NCBI GenBank assembly: GCA_049698695.1
Contig: JBAVYH010000150.1
Location: 1-64,000, forward strand
DNA from: Bog-375 sp049698695
GTDB taxonomy: Bacteria > Acidobacteriota > Terriglobia > Bryobacterales > Bryobacteraceae
DNA: 64,000 nt
Direction: 5' to 3'
The position numbers and the translations under genes were made by a program. This document shows positions 46,068 through 55,770 of this stretch, piece after piece. A model generated the notes under the pieces. It worked only from the letters and a program-made list of their open reading frames with translations, searched no databases and had not been told where the DNA came from. Numbering within the stretch: position 1 is the first letter of the stretch; each line of letters starts with the position of its first letter.

Positions 46068-46685
46068 ATGAAGCCATTCCTCGCAGCCGTGGCCTTTACC
46101 GTGGTGGCACTGGGGCAGGTGCCGCACCAGCACCACCCGCCGTCATCGGAAGAGTATGCCAAGGTGTTGGAAGACCCGTCGCGGGATGAGTGGCAGAAGC
46201 CGCACGAAGTGGTGATGGCCCTCGAGTTGAAGCCCACCGAAACCGTCGCCGATATTGGTGCCGGCACCGGCTATTTCGCACGGCGTTTCGCCCTCCACGC
46301 CGCCAAAGTCTACGCCGTCGATATCGACGCCAGGTTGCTCGCCATCGCCGGCGACAAGGCTCCGGCGAATCTGGTCACAGTGCTGTCTGCGCCGGACGAC
46401 GCTCGGCTGCCGGCCGATTCCATCGATACGATTTTCTTCTGCGACGTGCTGCATCACATCGAAAACCGCCCGGCGTATTACGCGAAGCTGGCCGCGGCGC
46501 TGAAAAAAGGCGGGCGCATCGTGGTGATCGATTTCTACAAGAAGGATCTGCCTGTGGGACCGCCGCCGGCGATGAAACTCTCAGAGGAGCAAGTGATCGC
46601 CGAGTTTCAGCAGGCCGGATTCGCCCTTTCCAAGCGGCTGCAGATTCTGCCCTACCAATATTTCTTGTTCTTCGAAAAGCGGTAG
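46068..46685 (+). CDS. Class I SAM methyltransferase-like protein with signal peptide
   Basis: A 205-residue Rossmann methyltransferase domain: motif I in VADIGAGTGYFARRFALHA, the acidic end of strand 2 in VYAVDIDARLL, motif IV FFCDVLHHIENRP and KKGGRIVVIDFYKKDLPVG. The start follows AAAGGAG and gives an apparent signal peptide (MKPFLAAVAFTVVALGQ) followed by HQHHPP. An exported SAM enzyme is strange because the cofactor is cytosolic; I have seen the same architecture among acidobacterial and planctomycete-like proteins. The substrate is unknown. Confidence 0.82.
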   Translation: MKPFLAAVAFTVVALGQVPHQHHPPSSEEYAKVLEDPSRDEWQKPHEVVMALELKPTETVADIGAGTGYFARRFALHAAKVYAVDIDARLLAIAGDKAPANLVTVLSAPDDARLPADSIDTIFFCDVLHHIENRPAYYAKLAAALKKGGRIVVIDFYKKDLPVGPPPAMKLSEEQVIAEFQQAGFALSKRLQILPYQYFLFFEKR

Positions 46686-46689
46686 GTAA

Positions 46690-46716
46690 GTGGGGCAGGC
46701 GCTTTCGCCTGCCAAC
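46690..46716 (+). repeat. Palindromic repeat family B, copy 1
   Basis: A 27-bp element: GTGG, then GGCAGGCG-CTTT-CGCCTGCC and AAC. It lies just after the methyltransferase-like gene. Further copies are at 48282, 48335 and 55307. Confidence 0.75.
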
Positions 46717-46785
46717 GGACCACAGTCTCCTCGGCGGGCAGCGAGCGGCGCTACCAAGCGGGCCTCGACACAGCTTGCTACCCGC

Positions 46786-47262
46786 TTAAAACGGCACGTC
46801 GTCGTCGGTGATGCCCTGGTTCATGTCGTCGGGCGGGGCTGGGGGCGCGCCGGCTTGCGGGCGGCCGGTCGCGCGGGGCATCGATACCACGCGTTCCCCT
46901 TCACCGCCGGGAGCGCCGCCGCCTTCGCCGCGGCTGCTCAGCAGAATCAGGTCTTCGCAAATCACCTCGGTGGTGTAGCGCTTCTGGCCGTCTTTATCGT
47001 CCCAGCTTCGCGTCTGCAAGCGCCCTTCGATGTAGACGTGGGTACCCTTGGTCAGATAGTTGGCGCGGTTTTCGGAACGCCACAGCACGCAGCGGTGCCA
47101 CTCGGTTTCTTCCTTCCACTCGCCCGTCTGCTGGTCCTTCCACCGCCGGTTGGTGGCCACGGTGAAATTGGAGACCGCCGTGCCGGATTGCGTGTACTTG
47201 GTCTCGGCATCCTTGCCGAGATTTCCCAGCAATATGACTTTGTTGACGCTTCGGGTTGCCAT
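46786..47262 (-). CDS. ssb: Single-stranded DNA-binding protein
   Basis: A 158-residue SSB with one OB fold at about 1-110 (SVNKVILLGNLGKDAETKYT, WHRCVLWRSENRANYLTKGT, VYIEGRLQTRSWDDKDGQKR), a glycine- and proline-rich linker and the acidic tip ITDDDVPF that binds replication and repair partners. The start follows AGGA. It stands alone, transcribed away from the sigma-factor operon. Confidence 0.96.
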   Translation of the reverse strand: MATRSVNKVILLGNLGKDAETKYTQSGTAVSNFTVATNRRWKDQQTGEWKEETEWHRCVLWRSENRANYLTKGTHVYIEGRLQTRSWDDKDGQKRYTTEVICEDLILLSSRGEGGGAPGGEGERVVSMPRATGRPQAGAPPAPPDDMNQGITDDDVPF

Positions 47263-47379
47263 CTTATCCTGAACTGTATCACAACCCGCGGCCGCAAACC
47301 GGGACGGGCTCGAATTTCGCCGCTCTTGCGAAACTTCGTGCCTGTACGCGGTTTGAGCCGGCGGCCACCGAGCCGGCCG

Positions 47380-48159
47380 CTACTGCACAACGTGCGCCGT
47401 CAGCACGACGAACAACGCCTGGTCGTGCGACACGCCAATCCGCCCGACCACCACTTTCTCACCCTCTTTGACGTCCACGCTTGCGTTGAGGTTCAAGGGG
47501 TGGCCAAGGTCGGGCCAACGGATGGACGCCTCCATGCCGTCCAGCCGCACTGTCGATCCATCTTGAGCCAGCCCGACACGGCGAATCATAAAGTGGGTCA
47601 GGACTACTGTTCCAGGGCCAGGGCCGGTCGCTCCGCTCTCGCTGTTGGCCGCCGCCAATTCCCCGGTGCGGGAGCGCAACTCGATCAGATCCACCTGCCG
47701 GTAATTCTTGAATGGAAACGCGCCCTTGAGTTGAGTCACCACACTCTCCAGTTCCTTGGGAACGGGGTTGCCCAAGCCGCTTTCGGCGTCGCTGCCCATT
47801 ATCAGGTTGACCGTCAACTCGATGTTCTTCGGCGCCGCCGACGGCACGTCCAACTGCTTGACGGCGTCCTCAATCACCGCCATCGCGCCTTTTTCCGCGG
47901 TAACGGCGATGGCGCGCATCTGGATATTCTCGTTTCCCTGTCCGCCAAGAGCGCGCACGAGGGCCATCACCGGCCCAGGATCGGCATATTTCAATACGAA
48001 GAGCTTTTCCACGGAGGCGGCCCTCTTCGCCAGCCGCTCTTCCACCATCCGGTTCACCTGTTCGTCCGACACAGCGGGCGGTTTCGTTTGAGCGTTCTTG
48101 TTATCCTGCGCCGCCCAAGACAAGGCAGCCAGCATCAGTACGGCAGCGATTCGTTTCAT
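47380..48159 (-). CDS. Exported protein with secretin N-domain-like region
   Basis: A 259-residue protein starting at 48159 with the signal peptide MKRIAAVLMLAALSWAAQ. VEKLFVLKYADPGPVMALVR and DVPSAAPKNIELTVNLIMGS resemble the N1 (NolW-like) domains of secretins, with a later beta-rich domain, but there is no secretin pore. The ATG overlaps the anti-sigma stop (ATGA), so it is the third gene of the sigma-anti-sigma operon. It may be an envelope target or sensor in that circuit. Confidence 0.7.
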   Translation of the reverse strand: MKRIAAVLMLAALSWAAQDNKNAQTKPPAVSDEQVNRMVEERLAKRAASVEKLFVLKYADPGPVMALVRALGGQGNENIQMRAIAVTAEKGAMAVIEDAVKQLDVPSAAPKNIELTVNLIMGSDAESGLGNPVPKELESVVTQLKGAFPFKNYRQVDLIELRSRTGELAAANSESGATGPGPGTVVLTHFMIRRVGLAQDGSTVRLDGMEASIRWPDLGHPLNLNASVDVKEGEKVVVGRIGVSHDQALFVVLTAHVVQ

Positions 48160-48791
48160 CGTTCTTCTCCCTTTTCTTCGAATAGCCAATAGATCACTAC
48201 GTTCGGGTCGTCGGTCGCCAGTTGCACCATGCGCACCGGGGAATCCTCGACGGGCCGCGAGAGAACTGGATCGACCTCGTGGTTGACAGACGAAAGCGTC
48301 TGTCCCACTGTGCCGACGGACGATTCGTAAACGAGTGGGGCAGGCGCTTTCGCCTGCCAACCGGTTTTTTCACGGCTTCTGGGGCGCCTGTTACTTCCAG
48401 ACTCGCGCTGCGCCACCCGTTCCTCCGGCGGCGCGACAGCCACTACCCGCGGCGTCTCCGGCGCGGGCAAAACGTTCGGCCTCACCACCAACCAGACCAC
48501 CCACGCCGCCGCGGCGACAGCCAGCCCGGCCGCCCAAGCCCACGCCACCCGCCGTTGCGGCGGTTTCGCCAACTCCGCCAGCACGCGCTCGCGCACGGCC
48601 GCATAGTGCGCCGCCACCAGCGGTTCCGCATGCACTTCGCGCAATCCATCGAGCTCCAGGCGCAGATCCGCCGCCAGAGCGCTACACGCCGCACACTTGC
48701 TCAAGTGCCGTTCCACGGCGTCCGCTTCACTCGTTTCCAGGTCGCCGCCGGCAAACAGCGCGACCCGCTCTTCCCACCGCGCACAACTCAT
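48156..48791 (-). CDS. Membrane anti-sigma factor, zinc-finger type
   Basis: A 211-residue protein starting at 48791 (MSCARWEERV), overlapping the sigma gene stop by ATGA. The N-terminal zinc anti-sigma motif reads AVERHLSKCAACSALAADL (His-x3-Cys-x2-Cys). One membrane helix lies at about 105-125 (WAAGLAVAAAAWVVWLVV). The outside part is low in complexity and contains two palindromic repeats of family B in its coding DNA (translated as KTGWQAKAPAPLVYESS and nearby), so the C-terminal half may vary between strains. It should hold the neighbouring sigma factor inactive. Confidence 0.85.
   Translation of the reverse strand: MSCARWEERVALFAGGDLETSEADAVERHLSKCAACSALAADLRLELDGLREVHAEPLVAAHYAAVRERVLAELAKPPQRRVAWAWAAGLAVAAAAWVVWLVVRPNVLPAPETPRVVAVAPPEERVAQRESGSNRRPRSREKTGWQAKAPAPLVYESSVGTVGQTLSSVNHEVDPVLSRPVEDSPVRMVQLATDDPNVVIYWLFEEKGEER
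48282..48308 (-). repeat. Palindromic repeat family B, copy 2, inverted, inside anti-sigma gene
   Basis: The reverse complement of the family B form: GTT, then GACAGACG-AAAG-CGTCTGTC and CCAC. Relative to copy 1 the stem has paired G-C to A-T changes that keep it perfect. It is 26 bases from copy 3. Confidence 0.75.
48335..48361 (+). repeat. Palindromic repeat family B, copy 3, inside anti-sigma gene
   Basis: Identical over 27 bases to copy 1 at 46690. With copy 2 it forms an inverted pair inside the anti-sigma coding sequence. Confidence 0.78.
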
Positions 48792-49369
48792 AAGCGCCTC
48801 CGCGAATAGCGCTCTACAAAATCCCGCATCTTCAGGCGGGCCTTGGAAATCTGCGACCGCACCGTGACCACGCTCGATCCCAACACGCCCGCCACCTCCG
48901 CGGTCGAGAGCCCTTCCAGATCCCGCAGCACCAGCGCCGCGCGTTCCTTTTCGGAGAGCATCCGCAAGCTGCGCAGCAGCAGCGCCCTCCGCTCGGCCTC
49001 GCCCGCGCTCTGCTGCGGATCGCCGCCGTCGGCCAACTCCGCCGCGTCTTCCACCGGAACCGTGCTCAGCCGGCGCCGCCGCGCATCGTGGCACACATTC
49101 ACCGTCACCCGGTAAAGCCAGGCGGCCAGGTTGCCGGCCTCGATCTTGCCGAGGTTGCGGTAGAGCCGCAGGAACACTTCCTGCGAAGCGTCCTGGGCGT
49201 CTTCAAGATTTCCCGCCAGACGGTAGGCCGTCCCCAGCACCAGGCGTTCATGGCGGCGCATCAGTAGATCGAATGCCGCCCGGTCGCCGGCGCGTGCGGC
49301 TTCGAGCGCGCTGTCCCGGCCTTCCGGTTCCTCGCCCGCTTCCACCGCCGCCAGCGCCAGAGTTTTCAT
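48788..49369 (-). CDS. ECF-family RNA polymerase sigma factor
   Basis: A 193-residue sigma-70 family ECF factor. Region 2 is visible as FDLLMRRHERLVLGTAYRLA, DAQDASQEVFLRLYRNLGKI and WLYRVTVNVCHDARRRR; region 4 as LSEKERAALVLRDLEGLSTA and GSSVVTVRSQISKARLKMRD. It overlaps the anti-sigma gene by four bases. The operon order sigma, anti-sigma, exported protein suggests envelope-signal control, likely autoregulated. Confidence 0.93.
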   Translation of the reverse strand: MKTLALAAVEAGEEPEGRDSALEAARAGDRAAFDLLMRRHERLVLGTAYRLAGNLEDAQDASQEVFLRLYRNLGKIEAGNLAAWLYRVTVNVCHDARRRRLSTVPVEDAAELADGGDPQQSAGEAERRALLLRSLRMLSEKERAALVLRDLEGLSTAEVAGVLGSSVVTVRSQISKARLKMRDFVERYSRRRL

Positions 49370-49533
49370 CCTCTATCAGATAAACTGCCGGCACGCCTAA
49401 AGCGTGGATGCGATTTTCGGTCGAAATGTCCTCGCCGGGCCAGTGAGCCGACTGCGCATCCGCCAGCTTCGCCGCTCCGGAAGGTTGCTGCGCCCACAGC
49501 CAATCCACGCTACACTGGCCCCTAGACCTTTCC

Positions 49534-51045
<1,512 letters not shown>

Positions 51046-51069
51046 TGGGGCCAATGCCCGGCTGGCCGT

Positions 51070-51624
51070 TCAGGCTTCGCCAAGCTTCGGTGTTCGCAAT
51101 CGATGGAGCAGGAAAATGCCACTGGCCAGCATAAAGGGGGCGGTTACGGTCCCCGGAAAGTAGCGCCATTCGAGCAGACTGAGGGTAATGTGGCTGAGTC
51201 CGTTCAGAACGCCCCCAAAGAGAGCGAAGAAGATGACGATTACGTAGGCCTCTGATCGTTCGCAGTAGACTCCCACGGCGCTGAGCGCGAACACCACCAG
51301 CCAGACCAGATTGAAGACGAGAAAGCGCCGTCCGCTCCACTGAATCCCGAACAAACCGGGAAAGTCAATATAGAATCTCGTCAAGTATTCTTCCGAGAAA
51401 TGAAGGCAGAATAGTCCGAGCGACAGGAGGTAGAGCCACAGAATCCGTTCGCGGCACCCCTGCCAGTGCCAAAAAAGCCAAAGCAGATACGCGACGACCA
51501 ATCCAACGCTCAGGCCTGCGGTCGCTCGTCCCAACCACACGGCGTTGAACGCAATTCCCATTGCGCTCAGACCGCCTGCGAAGAGGCGGCGGCGAAAACC
51601 GATGTTATGCGCTATGTCAGACAT
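51070..51624 (-). CDS. HXXEE-domain membrane protein
   Basis: A 184-residue integral membrane protein with about five helices. The motif LHFSEEYLTRF matches the His-x-x-Glu-Glu of the HXXEE family, with a later conserved His in GVLNGLSHITLSLLEWRY. The charged His and Glu residues within helices suggest metal binding or catalysis, but the family's function is not known. It is divergent from dnaE. Confidence 0.75.
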   Translation of the reverse strand: MSDIAHNIGFRRRLFAGGLSAMGIAFNAVWLGRATAGLSVGLVVAYLLWLFWHWQGCRERILWLYLLSLGLFCLHFSEEYLTRFYIDFPGLFGIQWSGRRFLVFNLVWLVVFALSAVGVYCERSEAYVIVIFFALFGGVLNGLSHITLSLLEWRYFPGTVTAPFMLASGIFLLHRLRTPKLGEA

Positions 51625-51827
51625 GCCGGGGGCGCGTCAGCGTGGATAATGTAGCACACAAACGCGACGCGACGAACACGATGCGAAGCATTGCAGGGCC
51701 GCAATTTCATTCTGCTCGGAACAGAAATACCCGCGCCGCGCAACTCCTCCGGCGCTAAAATAAGACTATTCCTGCTTCCCCCGAGAGCCGGGCGTGTGCC
51801 TGGGTTAGAGGAGCCGAAAAGGAAAGA

Positions 51828-54800
51828 ATGCCCTTCGTCCATCTGCATTGCCATACCGACTACTCGCTGCTGGACGGGGCGTGCGATATCGACCGGTTGA
51901 TGCAGCTCGCCGTCGAGCAGAAGATGCCGGCGGTGGCCATGACCGATCACGGCAATCTGTTCGGCGCGGTGAAATTCTATAATGCCGCCAGGAACGCCGG
52001 CGTGCATCCCGTCATCGGCTGCGAGATGTACGTGGCGCGCCAGGGCCATAAGTCGCGCTCCGAAGGCGATGGCTACAACCACCTGGTGCTTTTGTGCGAA
52101 AACCAGGAGGGCTACCGAAACCTCATCAAGCTGGTTTCGACCGGCTATCTCGACGGCTTCTATTACAAGCCGCGCGTCGATCTGGACCTGCTGGCGCAGC
52201 ATTCCAAGGGGCTGATCGCGCTCTCGGCCTGCCTCAAGGGTCAAATCGCGGAGACGATTCTTTCCGACCAGTACGACGAAGCCAAACGTGTGGCCTTCAC
52301 TTACGCCGATATCTTCGGCAAGAACAATTACTTTCTCGAAGTCCAGGACCATCACCTGGATCAGGACAAGCGGCTCATCCCGCAGGTGAACCGGCTTTCG
52401 CAGGAGACCGGCCTCGCGCTGGTAGTCACCAACGATTCGCACTACCTGCGCCGTGAAGACGCGCGCGCGCACGAGATCCTGCTGTGCATCCAGACCGGCA
52501 AGATGATGAGCGATCCCAACCGGATGCGCTGGAACACGCCGGACTTCTATCTGAAATCGCGCGATGAAATGATGGAGCTGTTCGGCGAGCTCCCGGACGC
52601 GCTCGATCGCACCTGGGAGATCGCCCAGCGCTGCAACGTCACGCTCGAAAAAGTCAAGGAGCCGTTCCCCAAGTTCGACGTTCCCGAGCAGCACACCACC
52701 GACACTTATTTCGAATATGTCGCGCGCCAGGGGTTTGAAAAGCGCCGGCCGCGCCTCGAAGCGATGCGCGCCAAGGGCATCCTCAAGCACGACCTCGCGG
52801 AATACGCCGAGCGCCTCGACCGCGAAATCCGGATGATCCAGTCGATGAAGTTTTCCAGCTATTTTCTGATCGTCTGGGACTTCATCCGCTTCGCCCGCTC
52901 GCAAAGCATTCCGGTTGGGCCGGGGCGCGGCTCGGCCGCCGGCAGCCTGGTAGGCTACTCGATGGCGATCACCGATATCGACCCGCTCCAGTACGGGCTG
53001 CTGTTTGAGCGCTTCCTCAACCCGGAGCGCGTCAGCCTGCCCGATATCGACATCGACTTCTGCATGAACCGCCGCGGCGAGGTGATCCACTACGTCACCG
53101 AAAAATACGGCCGCGAGCAGGTGGCGCAGATCATCACCTTCAACACGCTGGGCGCGCGCGCCGCCATCAAGGACGTGGGCCGAGTGCTTGAAATACCGTA
53201 CGCGGACGTCGACAAGCTCACCAAGCTCGTCCCCGGCGTGCTCAATATTTCGCTCGAAGACGCTATCAAGCAGGAACCGGGCTTCGCCGAGGCTCGCAAA
53301 GATCCGCGCATAGATGAAGTTCTGAAAGTCGCCCTGCGCCTGGAGGGCCTTTCGCGCAACTGCTCGGTGCACGCGGCGGGGGTGGTGATCTCGCCGCAGC
53401 CGCTCAAGGAACTGGTGCCGCTCTACAAAACGAACCGCGATGAAATTGTCACCCAGTTCGATATGAACGGCCTCGAGAAGCTGTCGCTGCTCAAGATGGA
53501 TTTCCTTGGGCTTACCACGCTGACGCTGATCGAAGACGCCCTCCGCCTCATCAAGAAGCGGCACGGCGTGGAGCTCGTCCCCGAGGATTTGCCGCTCGAC
53601 GATGCGGCCACTTACGAGATCTTCTGCAAGGGTTTCACCAGCGGCGTATTCCAGTTCGAATCGCAGGGGATGCGCGACATTCTGCTCCGCTACAAGCCGA
53701 GCCGGCTGGAGGATTTGACCGCGCTCAACGCGCTCTACCGCCCTGGCCCGATTCAGGGCGGCATGGTGGACGATTTTATCGAGCGCAAGTGGGGCCGCCG
53801 CGCCGTACAGTACGATCTGCCGGAGCTGAAAGAGCTGCTCGAAGAAACCTACGGCGTAATCGTCTACCAGGAACAGGTGATGCAGATTTCCAACCGCTTG
53901 GCCGGCTATTCGCTGGGCGAAGCCGATCTGCTGCGCCGCGCCATGGGCAAGAAGAAGGCCGAAGCGATGGCCAAGGAGCGCGAGCACTTCATCCAGGGCG
54001 CGGTGGCGCGCGGCTTCCCGCAGCGCAAGGTCGAGAAGATTTTCGATTTGATGGAGCAGTTCGCCGGCTACGGATTCAACAAGTCGCATTCCGCCGCCTA
54101 CGCCTTCCTGGCGTTCGTCACGGCGTACCTGAAAGCCCATTACCCGGTGGATTTCATGGCCGCGCTGCTCACCTCGGAAACCGGCAACACCGCCAAGGTA
54201 GTGAAGTACATCAACGAATGCCGCGCCATGGGCATCACCATCCTGCCGCCGGACGTGAATCATTCCGAATGGAACTTCACCCCGGACGCGCAGGCGCCCG
54301 GCGGAACCGGCATCCGCTTCGGGTTGGGCGCGGTGAAGAATCTGGGCCAATCCGCCGTCGAGGCCATCGGCCGCGCCCGCGAGCAGTTGGGCCGATTCCG
54401 CACCATCCACCAGTTCGCTGAAACGGTCGACCTGGGAGCCGTCAACCGGCGCATGATCGAGAGCCTGATTCGCGCCGGCGCCATGGATTCGCTGGAAGGA
54501 ACGCGTGCGCAGAAGTTCGCCGCCGTCGAAGGCGCCATGGAAGCGGGCCAGCGCGTTCACCGCGATCGCGAAAGCGGCCAGGCCGGCCTATTCGGCGAGA
54601 TGATGGGCGGTGCGGAACCCCACGACCAGCCTCTGCCCAACGTCCCCGATTGGACCGAAAAAGACAAGCTGGCTGGTGAAAAGGAGTTGCTCGGATTCTG
54701 GGTGACCGGGCACCCGCTGGATCGCTACCAGGAGAAGATCGCCGAGTTGGCTACCCATGACACCGGCAATCTCGAAGGCCTCGGCAAGAATGCCGAGGTT

Positions 54801-55295
54801 GCCCTGTGCGGCGTGCTGCGCGGCATCGCACGCAAACGCAACAAGGAGGGCAAGCCGTGGGTGGCGCTGACCATCGAGGACACGCAGGGGTCGGTGGACG
54901 GGATGGTCTTCGCCTCCAGCTACGAACGCCTCGCCCCGCAGGTGGTGGAAGACCAGGCCGTGCTGGTGCGCGGGCTGATCCTGCCCGAAGAGAATGCACC
55001 ACCCAAGGTGTCGGTGCAGGATATCGTACCGCTCGATGTGGCGCGCGTGGATATGCCGTCGGTGATTTCCATCCGCGTCTGGCTGGGCCGCAACGGCGGC
55101 ACCGATAGAGCCGCCGCCCTCGACGAACTGTTCAAGCGCAAGCCCGGCGACACCCAGGTGCGCCTCCGCCTGGAAGCCCCGCGCGATTTCTCCGTCCTGC
55201 TGGACGTCCCGGCAAAGGTCCGCCCCGATAAGGAATTCCGCGCCGCCCTGGAAGCCATCTGCGGCGCCGAATGCCTCGAGCGCGTCGCCGGCTAG
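51828..55295 (+). CDS. dnaE: DNA polymerase III alpha subunit
   Basis: An 1155-residue replicative polymerase of normal DnaE1 length. The PHP domain opens with MPFVHLHCHTDYSLLDGACD and MTDHGNLFGAVKF, retaining the metal-binding His and Asp residues. The polymerase core has GPGRGSAAGSLVGYSMAITD and the catalytic aspartates in LPDIDIDFCMNRRGEVI, then AAGVVISPQPLKELVPLYK and AGYGFNKSHSAAYAFLAF. An OB-fold (ALCGVLRGIARKRNKEGKPW) and a C-terminal tail follow. The start follows AAAGGAAAG. Confidence 0.97.
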   Translation: MPFVHLHCHTDYSLLDGACDIDRLMQLAVEQKMPAVAMTDHGNLFGAVKFYNAARNAGVHPVIGCEMYVARQGHKSRSEGDGYNHLVLLCENQEGYRNLIKLVSTGYLDGFYYKPRVDLDLLAQHSKGLIALSACLKGQIAETILSDQYDEAKRVAFTYADIFGKNNYFLEVQDHHLDQDKRLIPQVNRLSQETGLALVVTNDSHYLRREDARAHEILLCIQTGKMMSDPNRMRWNTPDFYLKSRDEMMELFGELPDALDRTWEIAQRCNVTLEKVKEPFPKFDVPEQHTTDTYFEYVARQGFEKRRPRLEAMRAKGILKHDLAEYAERLDREIRMIQSMKFSSYFLIVWDFIRFARSQSIPVGPGRGSAAGSLVGYSMAITDIDPLQYGLLFERFLNPERVSLPDIDIDFCMNRRGEVIHYVTEKYGREQVAQIITFNTLGARAAIKDVGRVLEIPYADVDKLTKLVPGVLNISLEDAIKQEPGFAEARKDPRIDEVLKVALRLEGLSRNCSVHAAGVVISPQPLKELVPLYKTNRDEIVTQFDMNGLEKLSLLKMDFLGLTTLTLIEDALRLIKKRHGVELVPEDLPLDDAATYEIFCKGFTSGVFQFESQGMRDILLRYKPSRLEDLTALNALYRPGPIQGGMVDDFIERKWGRRAVQYDLPELKELLEETYGVIVYQEQVMQISNRLAGYSLGEADLLRRAMGKKKAEAMAKEREHFIQGAVARGFPQRKVEKIFDLMEQFAGYGFNKSHSAAYAFLAFVTAYLKAHYPVDFMAALLTSETGNTAKVVKYINECRAMGITILPPDVNHSEWNFTPDAQAPGGTGIRFGLGAVKNLGQSAVEAIGRAREQLGRFRTIHQFAETVDLGAVNRRMIESLIRAGAMDSLEGTRAQKFAAVEGAMEAGQRVHRDRESGQAGLFGEMMGGAEPHDQPLPNVPDWTEKDKLAGEKELLGFWVTGHPLDRYQEKIAELATHDTGNLEGLGKNAEVALCGVLRGIARKRNKEGKPWVALTIEDTQGSVDGMVFASSYERLAPQVVEDQAVLVRGLILPEENAPPKVSVQDIVPLDVARVDMPSVISIRVWLGRNGGTDRAAALDELFKRKPGDTQVRLRLEAPRDFSVLLDVPAKVRPDKEFRAALEAICGAECLERVAG

Positions 55296-55306
55296 CGAGT
55301 GAATTG

Positions 55307-55333
55307 TGCGACAGGCGCTTCCGCCTGTCAACC
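55307..55333 (+). repeat. Palindromic repeat family B, copy 4
   Basis: A 27-bp relative of copies 1-3 with the stem ACAGGCG-CTTC-CGCCTGT and the same AAC tail, just after the dnaE stop. The outer stem pair again changes on both sides. Confidence 0.7.
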
Positions 55334-55391
55334 TGTCGCAGGCCAGAAAATTCGCTCGCCCAGCGCCTTTCGCAGCCTAACCATTTGACTC

Positions 55392-55430
55392 ATATCTCGT
55401 CTCGATATATATTGTCAAAACATATATGTC
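55392..55430. promoter_or_regulatory. Palindromic operator region overlapping the padR start
   Basis: ATATC (55392-55396) and GATAT (55404-55408) form one inverted repeat. GATATATAT (55404-55412) and ATATATGTC (55422-55430) form another with one mismatch, and ACATATATGT (55420-55429) is a perfect 10-bp palindrome containing the ATG. AT-rich dyads of this kind are normal for PadR repressors, so autoregulation of padR-ADOP is likely. Confidence 0.6.
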
Positions 55431-55770
55431 GGAACAATCCATTCAACGGGATCTCAAGAAGGGCAGCGCCGAGCTCCTCATTCTCTCCCTGCTAGAAGCC
55501 AGACCGCGCCACGGCTACGAAATTTCCAAGCTCATCGAAACCCGCTCCCGCGGCGCCGTGAGCTTCCGCGTCGCTTCCCTCTACCCGTTGCTCTATCGCC
55601 TGGAGGACCGCGGTCTCCTGCTGGGCCGTTGGGTGGAAAAGACCGGCCAGCGCCGCCGCCGCTATTACCGGCTTACCCCCGCCGGCCGCAAGATCCTGAT
55701 CCAACGCCGCCTCGGCTGGCTGGCGTTTGTCGAGGCCATCCGCCACATCACGGGGAACGAATATGCCTGA
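55426..55770 (+). CDS. PadR-family transcriptional regulator
   Basis: A 114-residue winged-helix regulator: GSAELLILSLLEARPRHGYE, VSFRVASLYPLLYRLEDRGL and RRRRYYRLTPAGRKIL are the PadR core motifs, followed by the short C-terminal dimer helix. It overlaps the following permease gene by 8 bases. PadR plus a duplicated orphan permease is a recurring acidobacterial pair, in which PadR probably represses the permease until a ligand is met. Confidence 0.92.
   Translation: MSEQSIQRDLKKGSAELLILSLLEARPRHGYEISKLIETRSRGAVSFRVASLYPLLYRLEDRGLLLGRWVEKTGQRRRRYYRLTPAGRKILIQRRLGWLAFVEAIRHITGNEYA

Noticed and set aside
51612..54560. A 982-codon open frame antisense to dnaE
   Set aside because: It mirrors dnaE codon structure in a high-GC genome, has no family motif, and dnaE is certain on the other strand.
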